60,000 nucleotides of DNA from assembly GCF_963678635.1 (NCBI RefSeq), contig NC_087065.1, positions 6,535,209-6,595,208 of the forward strand, given 5' to 3'. Both the position numbers and the translations under genes were made by a program. Position 1 is the first letter of the stretch; each line of letters begins with the position of its first letter. Source of the DNA: Symsagittifera roscoffensis. Its lineage: Eukaryota; Xenacoelomorpha; Acoela; Convolutidae. Below the pieces are notes generated by a model, which saw only the letters and a program-made list of their open reading frames with translations, did no database searches and was not told the origin of the DNA. Below, one piece after another: positions 13,601 through 25,600 of the stretch.

Positions 13601-16600
13601 ATGAACAAGTTCGCAATCATTTGAGTTTTCAGGCAAGTACATCAAGCAATGAAATTTTGAATTATTCGAATTTGCTTCATAGTTATGAAGTGGTTCGCAA
13701 AAAAAACTAAAAACAAACCAACCAACCTTATCAAACGCAGAAACTTCAATATATTTGAAGTTTTTTGTACCATGAATCGATTCGCAAAATTTTAAAGATG
13801 TTGAAGCAAGCTCATCAAGCGGTGAAATTTTGAAACATGTAATCTTTTTTCATCCAGGAATCGACTCGTAAAACATTAACTTCTTAGACAACCTCGTGAA
13901 TCGAATAAACATCGAATAAAACCTAGAACTTAAAATAAGCCCATCAAGCTTTGAACTTTGAAAAGTTTAAATACTTTGATAGAAAGAAAATTTTCTCAGT
14001 TTTTTGAGCAACCTCATCAAGCAAGAAAACTTCTAATTACTTAAAATTATTTCACAGCATATATCGGTTCAAAAGCAAAGAAAAATCTTTAGTAGGCTTA
14101 TCAAGCAAAAAAATTATATACCGAGCGACATTGAATTATTTTTAATTAGTTAGTTATAGTTTAATTAGTTAGTTAATTATAATATCTCGTTTTTCACAGC
14201 ATGAATCTGTTCGCAAAAATAGAAAATATTTCATGCAACTTTTTCATTTCTATAGCAAAGTGCAAACACAGAAAACGTTTAAGTCATTTTCGAAGGTGAA
14301 TCAAATCGCAAAAAAATTGAGTTATCAAGCAAAAAAAATCAAATTCAAGTTAACTGTCGGTATCTCATTCGAGCTGAAAATGCAAAATTCTCAAGCTAGG
14401 TTTTAACTATTTTACAAAAAGACAACTTAGTTAAGGGACAGGAACTGTCTAGCCTTGAAGTTCAATCAAATTGATCTTCTCTGAAACGATGACTTGACAA
14501 AAAAAACTTCTAGAAAATCCAGATTCAGAATTTTTAGTACTCTAGAATATTCTTGCTACGCTCAGCGGAGTGGCTTCCTTAAGCGGCGTTAAAAGGGTGT
14601 GATTACGTGGTGAAATGATGTGTTAAGCGGTGTCATCACGTGATGAGATGGAAGAATATGAACATAAGACCAGACTTTAAAATGACAAAAAACAAAAAAA
14701 AAATTTTAAGTTTTTTTGCAGTAACTTCTTTTGAAGTTTTTTATTCCCAATATGGTGCTAAAAAAAAAATTGACTAAGTATTTTACTTGACTTTTTAGAG
14801 CATGCCAAAAAATTAGAATGCAATTTACTACTAATTTTCGGCTACCCTGCTCGAATTTGCTCGATTGACTAGCTCGAAATTAGACGAAAAATCAACGTTT
14901 TCCCGAATGAAGTTCATTTTGAGGAAAACATGTCAAAAAATTTAGTTTGGAAAAACTGATTTTGCAAAAAATCGCAAGGGTTTGTTCGCGTAAAAAGTGA
15001 CTAAATTGATGAAGCTTCACTGAATTGTCTCAAAACTCAATTTTGTGTATTGTTGCCTGGAGGTAGCTAAGACCCGTTAAGCCCAACAAAGAGTCCCACT
15101 GCAATAACGTATATATATTTTTTTAAAACTTTCGAGTTTTGAAGAATAAAATATCACCTTGAAGCTTTAAAACTTTGAAGAACAGTTTTTTATCAAGACT
15201 TATTTCATAAACTAGCCCCCATTAGAAAAATCTGGATCAATAAGTAAATTTTTCATTCCACTGGGAAACACCAAATTAAAATCGACTTTCAAACTGAAGA
15301 TCATTCAAGTTTTTTTCTCGCTATTTCCACTTTTCTGATTGCAGGGCGTAATTTGTCTATTTTTGCCCTAAAAATTTGAATTCAAATTGAAAATAAATCA
15401 AAGTCAAACTGCAAAATTAGATTTTACTTGTCCAAATTTGAATTTTTTTTTCTGAAAATAAAAAACGGGAAAAAAAACATCACTTGTATAAGTGTATTTG
15501 CTAGTTGTGTTATTCACTATTGACATTTGAAAAAAAAAGTGTCAAATATCAAAGCTGAGCGTGATGAAATTTTAAGACTTTTTCTTTTAAAAAATCTTCC
15601 CGAGTCACGGCATATAGTGAATTTACATGTGGATGGGTGGATGGGGGAATGAGTACCTTTGAGAAGAGGAGCAAGAGTATGCACTGTAAAACATTGTAGA
15701 CGAAAGAAATCATGTGGAACAGAGAGTATTCCTTGCTGCCACACTCTGGCTGCTGCAGAAGCAAGTTCATGTCCTGTGCCAGCTGCAGAGTGTTGTAGGC
15801 CAATGTCCCAATTGTGAAACCTATAAAAGAAAGAAATAATTTTTCCAATTATATAATATCATGTATTTTGTTGTACATCAATACATAATTTTTAGTATAA
15901 GTTATAAAACAAGAAAAATAAAAATCTTATTATATAAAAATAGCCAACATACAGTTAGAAAACTGTCACTGAACTCAGGGAAACCAAAAAAAAATTTTTT
16001 ACTGATTCCTTCCATTTTTTCAAAATTCGGATTTCTGAGAAAAAGAATGAGGTTAGAGGTGTTTGAATTTCAAGAATCTTTTATGATTGGTACTTTTTTC
16101 ATAGAATCAACCCAATTTGAGAAAACTGGATGAATACATGTATTTTTTCATTGCCTTGCGAGATCTAAAAAGTAAAATCCACTTTCGAAATAGCGATGCT
16201 ACTATGCAATAAAAAAACAATTATGCAATAAAAGAATAAAATATTTAGCAATATTCAGCAAGCGGATGAGGCCACTGAGTTTTGTGAATACTGACCGACT
16301 AGTCCTGCCTTGAGGTAGAAAGAGCCATTGTGGGGGTCATACACAAGGTGGTTGTTACTGAGTCTCTTCTGCTTCCACTGCAGAAACAACAGACACAAAA
16401 GACACGCAATGCCGAATAGCTGGATGAACGAAGTGTACAACTAGAACAACAACAGCACGGAGCTGAAGTTAACATGACTAAATAGAATTAATAATGAGAA
16501 ATAAACTCTTCTTCATCTTGTTCTTCTAAAAAAAATTAGATAGTGGTATTCGAAGCGTTTTATGACCAAGTGACAAAAACTATTAAGTAGCCGGCTAATT

Positions 16601-19600
16601 AAAAATAATGTCCATAAAATACCCAGCCGGGTCGTACTGGTCCCTACTTAGGGTTGCTGGTCTTTTTCCCATGGGGTCTGCTAAACGAGCGCAGGAAGAG
16701 CTGAACCTATTTTCAGGAGGAGATGAAATAAGACGCATGAGTGTAATTTTTAGCTAACTTGTCAAAACTCTTGGTCCCCTATTTCTCAGTGTGGGCAAAG
16801 AATAAGGTAAAGTTTTCAACGGCGCTGATTGAGCCGAATATTTGCAATAAAAAGAAAAGAATTAGCAAAATTTTTGAGAAAAGGGTAATGAATGAGCTGA
16901 CTTTTCAATGTTTATCATTCATATCTTTCAGAAGCACTGGAAATATAAAGATAGCCAACAGACGTTTGGAAAAGAGTCAATGAACAAAATAAAAAAAAAT
17001 ACTGACTTGTTTTTTTTTCAAAATCTCAACTTTCGAAGTTCAAAACAAAAATGCCCTTACTTTCGAAGTTTAAAGAAAAAAGATGTCTTGCAGATCTTTG
17101 AATTCCTGAAAACAATTTATGACTAACACTTTTTTGATAAAATTAACTCAATTTGAGAAAACTGGATCAATCAGTTAAATTTTTATTTCGCTGGGAAACT
17201 TGAAAATTAAATTCCGCTTTCGAAATTAGAAGTCAATCACGTTTTTCGTGACCTTTACACTTTCGCATTTCGATAGAGGAGTTTGTTTTCCTTCTAATAA
17301 AATAATACTAACTGAATTTTAAGAAATTATATCAAAAGCCAAACCGCAAAAAATTAAATTTGATCCTGAACAAATTTTGATACTCTTGAAGAGTCCTGAT
17401 CTTAAAAATTGTTGAACTTCAATTAACAATTTTTCGACAATGATCATTGTGGAATCTTGATATTCGATACCATTAAGATGTACCAAGTATAATTTGATCA
17501 ATTTTCAAGCATCAATTGACAAATTATTACTGATTAAAAAAAGTTGGTTGAAAAAAAACATGAATGCAATCTGAGTACTTCAGGATGTTCATTCGAAATT
17601 TATGCAGGAGAGCTCGTATCATCATTAGTATACATGTTAAATCGTTTGTTATGTAAAACTTCTCCTAGTAGGCTGAACCAAAATCTATCAAGTTTTGTAT
17701 ACTGACATATACACATCGTGTGCCGATCATTATCAGAAGTTTTTTCAAATTGATTCATATAGCTATGGAGAAAAGTTTCACGTTCAAGTCTATTGCCTTG
17801 CAAATTTAATCTCGCGCATCATCAAGAATTAAACACGCGCATCAACGAGGACTGATTTAGGTAGTTTTTTCATGTTTGTTTCAACCCTCCATAATAAATG
17901 TTTCTGAAACTTTCTCAAGCACTATAAGTGTAAGCATGGCCAACAGACAGATTGAAAAGTGTCAATCAATGAACTTAAGGGAACGAAAAAAAAATGACTT
18001 TCAAAATAAATTATCAATTTTCGAATTTCAAGCACATAGCCAACAGACAGTTGGAAAAGAGTCAATGAAAGCAAGTTAATAACAAAAAACACTTACTTTT
18101 TGAAAAATCGCAGCTTTCGAATTTCAAAGAATACCATAAATGCCCTTATAGCTCTTTGAATTTCTAGATCAATTTATGATTGGCACTTTTTTGATAAATT
18201 TATAAGCTTTTATTTCGCTGGGAAATTCGTTAATTAAATTCTTCTTTCGAAACAAGAAGTCGATCACGTTTTTGGTGACCTTTAAGCTTTCGCTGTTAAA
18301 TAATGGAGTTTTTTTTCCTTCTAATAAAATAATACTAACTGAATTTTAAGAAATAAAATCAAAAGCCAAACCGCAAAAAATTAAATTTGATCCTGAACAA
18401 ATTTTGATACTCTTCCTGAAAACAAAACGAAAAAAATCATCGCGGCCCATAAAAGAGTCCTAATCTTAAGAATTGTTGAACTTCAATTAACAATTTTTCG
18501 ACAGTGATCATTGTGGAATCTTGATATTCGATACCATTAAGATGTACCAAGTATAATTTGATCAATTTTCAAGCATCAATTGACAAATTAAATTATTACT
18601 GATTAAAAAAGTTGGTTGAAAAAAAAACATGAATGCAATCTGAGTACTTCAGGATGTTCATTCGAATTTTATGCAGGAGAGCTCTTATCATCTTTAGTAT
18701 ACATGTTAAATCGTTTGTTATGTAAAACTTCTCCTAGTAGGCTGAACCAAAATCTATCAAGTTTTGTATACTGACATATACACATCGTGTGCCGATCATT
18801 ATCTGAAGTTTTTTTAAATTGATTCATATAGCTATGGAGAAAAGTTTCACGGTCAAGTCTATTGCCTTGCAAATTTAATCTCGCGCATCATCAAGAATTA
18901 AACACGCGCATCAACGAGGACTGATTTAGGTAGTTTTTTCATGTTTGTTTCAACCCTCCATAATAAATGTTTCTGAAACTTTCTCAAGCACTATAAGTGT
19001 AAGCATGGCCAACAGACAGATTGAAAAGTGTCAATCAATGAACTTAAGGGAACGAAAAAAAAATGATTTTCAAAATAAATTATCAATTTTCGAATTTCAA
19101 GCACATAGCCAACAGGCAGTTGGAAAAGAGTCAATGAAAGCAAGTTAATAACAAAAAACACTTACTTTTTGAAAAATCGCAACTTTCGAATTTCAAAGAA
19201 TACCATAAATGCCCTTATAGCTCTTTGAATTTCTAGATCAATTTATGATTGGCAGTTTTTTGATAAATTTATAAGCTTTTATTTCGCTGGGAAATTCGTT
19301 AATTAAATTCTTCTTTCGAAACAATAAGTCGATCACGTTTTTGGTGACCTTTAAGCTTTCGCTGTTAGATAATGGAGTTTTTTTCCTGTTAACAAAGGAA
19401 ATGAACCGATCTTAAATATAAATCATAAGTGAAACCGCGAAAAGTAAATTTGAGCCTTTTCAAAATTTCGAAATTTTGTCGACCACGACCATTTTTTTGA
19501 GGCGTTTTATGCACTCTCACTCGCGCCCTAAATCAGCTGGTGGACTCACCTCTCTTCTTTTGGAAGGTGGTCTAATTCTTTTAAAGTTGTTCCAATCGAT

Positions 19601-22600
19601 ATGGGAAAAAAGGGGTAAAAATGAAATTCAAGGACGTCTGGGTTTCCTTAAAAGTAATTCATTTTCACTTTTTAATAAGGTTCCTTCAATTGATACTTTT
19701 GACAAGTTCTGAAGCACTGAAACTGAGATAATTGTTGAAACTCAAATTAATAGATTTTTTGCAAAGACCGGAATAAATTTTGTCAGCTAATCTAAACTGA
19801 GCTATCAATGAATAAATTACCAATTATCAATTGAAGAGTTTTTTCTGAATGCAAGTGAAACTTGAATGAGAATGATTCATCTATCTTGCAAAAATAGACC
19901 ACAGTATTAACGAAAACTTTAGTTTTAGTTAACCAAAAAAAATTCCAAATCTTATAGGAGCAAAGCGAGCTCTCTTACCTGCAGTTTGCAATTATTGTAG
20001 CAAAACAGCGTAATAACCAAAAAAAAAGTAAATTAATCGTCCATTTTTAAGCGTGAAGAAAGATGCAAGAAGGTTTAGTCCCACAATAACAAATGATTAA
20101 GTGCATACCGAGTAGCTTTTGTTTTTGGATGTGGCGTCTATCTTCATGTAGCCATACAGTTTGGCAGTGATTCCAATCAAGGTCATCAGCAAGGTCCACA
20201 GAGAGCAGAACATCTTCACATTCCCACTCGGTCTCTGCACCCTAATGAAGGGGGGAAGGGGCTCGTGGTGCATGTGGGGGTCATCCTGGATGGTCTTGTG
20301 TTGTTTTTTGTGATGGTGATGATGTTCTCCATTCTCACCAGAGACAGTGTTGCTAACTGAGGAAGAATCTGCATCTGAAAGCACAGCAACTCTATTCAAT
20401 GATAAGATGATTGATGAAAAAATTTACCAGCTAGCGTAATTTTGGACTTCTCTTATAAAATCCAAAATCATTGGCAGCATTCAAAACAAAATCCTGCAAC
20501 ACGTGTCAGTAAAGTTCAAAAAATACAAAAAAAAACTTTCCGAAAAGTTTTGAAAATGAAACATTAAATCGAAATAATTAGACAATAAATATTAATACGC
20601 TTCAATTTTTCACAGGTTTTGCTTTTAAAGTCTTATTTAATCGCCTTTCGATGTTTTCTGGTTTTAATAACGTCTACACAAATAAATGGAGAAATATCAA
20701 ATTTCGGTACAATAGTTTGATTTTGATTGTTCAAAGAGGCCAGCCGACAATTACTTTGAGCGATCAGTCAAATTTACACTCACCTGTTTCCATGTTGTTG
20801 TTGTTTGTGGTTGCAGAGGTTAGATTAGAGGTTGGTTTGTCCTTGATCTTATAGTGTATGTTGCAGCGAGAGCAGGACCCCTCACACGTCGACAACTGCG
20901 AGTCTGACAGCTGGAGAAAGCCAAATAATTAAAATAGTATAAAACAGTTTGTTAGAACAAAAAAGTTTCCGACCTAGAAACAGATGCTGGACTATTGAGT
21001 TCAAATAGTTTTTAAAACTTTGACATGCCATTGAGTTTTCTTAATGTCTAATCAGATTTTATTTGATGTCATTTTTACTGTACTTCCTTCGGGGCAAAAT
21101 ATTACCTTCCTGAAGATTCCGGGAAACAGGGAAAATTATTTAACACAAACAAAAGACAGAAACCGACTGCTCATATAAGATAAGGCCAAAGCTCTCTTAA
21201 TGTTCGGACAGCACTTAAAGATAACTGTCGTAAAATAAAAAAATCAATACAAATTACAAAAAACAAGTACTACTCAAAAATTTCTCTTATATTTATAAAT
21301 TTCCACGCGCTAGTTTTCAAAATAATTTTTTTTCTATTAAAAATCATGTTACAGGCTATAGCAATGTCAAGAAGGAAGTGATATATTTGTCATCTATTAG
21401 CTAGTTATTTGGAAAATCAAATTGCCTCAATTCAGTTTTGAATTGAGTTATCCTGTCGCAGAACTACCCGTCAATAGGAAACGAGTGAACGCACTAATTA
21501 TCCCGCATTGGTTAATTTCATACCACAATAACTTTTACTTTTTGTTCCGACTTTCGATACGAAAGTAACGGAATATTTGTGCTCGAGGTGGGTTTTTTTT
21601 CTTCAGACAAATTTCGACTTTTTAACTAGCCATTTTTGACGGAATTTTTTTATATCATTCAATTGACAAATTATTACTGATTAAAAAAAGTTGGTTGAAA
21701 AAAAACATGAATGCAATCTGAGTACTTCAGGATGTTCATTCGAAATTTATGCAGGAGAGCTCGTATCATCATTAGTATACATGTTAAATCGTTTGTTATG
21801 TAAAACTTCTCCTAGTAGGCTGAACCAAAATCTATCAAGTTTTGTATACTGACATATACACATCGTGTGCCGATCATTATCAGAAGTTTTTTCAAATTGA
21901 TTCATATAGCTATGGAGAAAAGTTTCACGTTCAAGTCTATTGCCTTGCAAATTTAATCTCGCGCATCATCAAGAATTAAACACGCGCATCAACGAGGACT
22001 GATTTAGGTAGTTTTTTCATGTTTGTTTCAACCCTCCATAATAAATGTTTCTGAAACTTTCTCAAGCACTATAAGTGTAAGCATGGCCAACAGACAGATT
22101 GAAAAGTGTCAATCAATGAACTTAAGGGAACGAAAAAAAAATGACTTTCAAAATAAGTTATCAATTTTCGAATTTCAAGCACATAGCCAACAGACAGTTG
22201 GAAAAGAGTCAATGAAAGCAAGTTAATAACAAAAAACACTTACTTTTTGAAAAATCGCAGCTTTCGAATTTCAAAGAATACCATAAATGCCCTTATAGCT
22301 CTTTGAATTTCTAGATCAATTTATGATTGGCACTTTTTTGATAAATTTATAAGCTTTTATTTCGCTGGGAAATTCGTTAATTAAATTCTTCTTTCGAAAC
22401 AAGAAGTCGATCACGTTTTTGGTGACCTTTAAGCTTTCGCTGTTAAATAATGGAGTTTTTTTTCCTTCTAATAAAATAATACTAACTGAATTTTAAGAAA
22501 TAAAATCAAAAGCCAAACCGCAAAAAATTAAATTTGATCCTGAACAAATTTTGATACTCTTCCTGAAAACAAAACGAAAAAAATCATCGCGGCCCATAAA

Positions 22601-25600
22601 AGAGTCCTAATCTTAAGAATTGTTGAACTTCAATTAACAATTTTTCGACAGTGATCATTGTGGAATCTTGATATTCGATACCATTAAGATGTACCAAGTA
22701 TAATTTGATCAATTTTCAAGCATCAATTGACAAATTAAATTATTACTGATTAAAAAAGTTGGTTGAAAAAAAAACATGAATGCAATCTGAGTACTTCAGG
22801 ATGTTCATTCGAATTTTATGCAGGAGAGCTCTTATCATCTTTAGTATACATGTTAAATCGTTTGTTATGTAAAACTTCTCCTAGTAGGCTGAACCAAAAT
22901 CTATCAAGTTTTGTATACTGACATATACACATCGTGTGCCGATCATTATCTGAAGTTTTTTTAAATTGATTCATATAGCTATGGAGAAAAGTTTCACGGT
23001 CAAGTCTATTGCCTTGCAAATTTAATCTCGCGCATCATCAAGAATTAAACACGCGCATCAACGAGGACTGATTTAGGTAGTTTTTTCATGTTTGTTTCAA
23101 CCCTCCATAATAAATGTTTCTGAAACTTTCTCAAGCACTATAAGTGTAAGCATGGCCAACAGACAGATTGAAAAGTGTCAATCAATGAACTTAAGGGAAC
23201 GAAAAAAAAATGACTTTCAAAATAAATTATCAATTTTCGAATTTCAAGCACATAGCCAACAGGCAGTTGGAAAAGAGTCAATGAAAGCAAGTTAATAACA
23301 AAAAACACTTACTTTTTGAAAAATCGCAACTTTCGAATTTCAAAGAATACCATAAATGCCCTTATAGCTCTTTGAATTTCTAGATCAATTTATGATTGGC
23401 AGTTTTTTGATAAATTTATAAGCTTTTATTTCGCTGGGAAATTCGTTAATTAAATTCTTCTTTCGAAACAATAAGTCGATCACGTTTTTGGTGACCTTTA
23501 AGCTTTCGCTGTTAGATAATGGAGTTTTTTTCCTGTTAACAAAGGAAATGAACCGATCTTAAATATAAATCATAAGTGAAACCGCGAAAAGTAAATTTGA
23601 GCCTTTTCAAAATTTCGAAATTTTGTCGACCACGACCATTTTTTTGAGGCGTTTTATGCACTCTCACTCGCGCCCTAAATCAGCTGGTGGACTCACCTCT
23701 CTTCTTTTGGAAGGTGGTCTAATTCTTTTAAAGTTGTTCCAATCGATATGGGAAAAAAGGGGCAAAAATGAAATTCAAGGACGTCTGGGTTTCCTTAAAA
23801 GTAATTCATTTTCACTTTTTAATAAGGTTCCTTCAATTGATACTTTTGACAAGTTCTGAAGCACTGAAACTGAGATAATTGTTGAAACTCAAATTAATAG
23901 ATTTTTTGCAAAGACCGGAATAAATTTTGTCAGCTAATCTAAACTGAGCTATCAATGAATAAATTACCAATTATCAATTGAAGAGTTTTTTCTGAATGCA
24001 AGTGAAACTTGAATGAGAATGATTCATCTATCTTGCAAAAATAGACCACAGTATTAACGAAAACTTTAGTTTTAGTTAACCAAAAAAAATTCCAAATCTT
24101 ATAGGAGCAAAGCGAGCTCTCTTACCTGCAGTTTGCAATTATTGTAGCAAAACAGCGTAATAACCAAAAAAAAAGTAAATTAATCGTCCATTTTTAAGCG
24201 TGAAGAAAGATGCAAGAAGGTTTAGTCCCACAATAACAAATGATTAAGTGCATACCGAGTAGCTTTTGTTTTTGGATGTGGCGTCTATCTTCATGTAGCC
24301 ATACAGTTTGGCAGTGATTCCAATCAAGGTCATCAGCAAGGTCCACAGAGAGCAGAACATCTTCACATTCCCACTCGGTCTCTGCACCCTAATGAAGGGG
24401 GGAAGGGGCTCGTGGTGCATGTGGGGGTCATCCTGGATGGTCTTGTGTTGTTTTTTGTGATGGTGATGATGTTCTCCATTCTCACCAGAGACAGTGTTGC
24501 TAACTGAGGAAGAATCTGCATCTGAAAGCACAGCAACTCTATTCAATGATAAGATGATTGATGAAAAAATTTACCAGCTAGCGTAATTTTGGACTTCTCT
24601 TATAAAATCCAAAATCATTGGCAGCATTCAAAACAAAATCCTGCAACACGTGTCAGTAAAGTTCAAAAAATACAAAAAAAAACTTTCCGAAAAGTTTTGA
24701 AAATGAAACATTAAATCGAAATAATTAGACAATAAATATTAATACGCTTCAATTTTTCACAGGTTTTGCTTTTAAAGTCTTATTTAATCGCCTTTCGATG
24801 TTTTCTGGTTTTAATAACGTCTACACAAATAAATGGAGAAATATCAAATTTCGGTACAATAGTTTGATTTTGATTGTTCAAAGAGGCCAGCCGACAATTA
24901 CTTTGAGCGATCAGTCAAATTTACACTCACCTGTTTCCATGTTGTTGTTGTTTGTGGTTGCAGAGGTTAGATTAGAGGTTGGTTTGTCCTTGATCTTATA
25001 GTGTATGTTGCAGCGAGAGCAGGACCCCTCACACGTCGACAACTGCGAGTCTGACAGCTGGAGAAAGCCAAATAATTAAAATAGTATAAAACAGTTTGTT
25101 AGAACAAAAAAGTTTCCGACCTAGAAACAGATGCTGGACTATTGAGTTCAAATAGTTTTTAAAACTTTGACATGCCATTGAGTTTTCTTAATGTCTAATC
25201 AGATTTTATTTGATGTCATTTTTACTGTACTTCCTTCGGGGCAAAATATTACCTTCCTGAAGATTCCGGGAAACAGGGAAAATTATTTAACACAAACAAA
25301 AGACAGAAACCGACTGCTCATATAAGATAAGGCCAAAGCTCTCTTAATGTTCGGACAGCACTTAAAGATAACTGTCGTAAAATAAAAAAATCAATACAAA
25401 TTACAAAAAACAAGTACTACTCAAAAATTTCTCTTATATTTATAAATTTCCACGCGCTAGTTTTCAAAATAATTTTTTTTCTATTAAAAATCATGTTACA
25501 GGCTATAGCAATGTCAAGAAGGAAGTGATATATTTGTCATCTATTAGCTAGTTATTTGGAAAATCAAATTGCCTCAATTCAGTTTTGAATTGAGTTATCC

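Larger units (their letters stand above)
17514..21660. repeat. 4147-bp tandem duplication, unit 1
   Basis: Direct repeat of 21661-25807. I found three substitutions by eye (18010 a/g, 19067 t/c, 19616 t/c) and no length change. It contains the nested 1.07-kb repeat and otopetrin exons 20109-20374 and 20784-20910. The unit starts at AATTGACAAATT and ends inside a family C repeat, cut at TATATCATTC. Confidence 0.95.

Noticed and set aside
17600-23295. Repeated 67-codon frames on both strands at 1069- and 4147-bp spacing
   Set aside because: They are copied with the DNA, lie within a repeat family, and occur on opposite strands side by side. There is no start context, domain or splice support.
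19476-23859. 78-codon plus-strand frames at 19476 and 23623
   Set aside because: Identical only because of the 4147-bp duplication. They lie in the otopetrin intron on the opposite strand, with no recognised protein.
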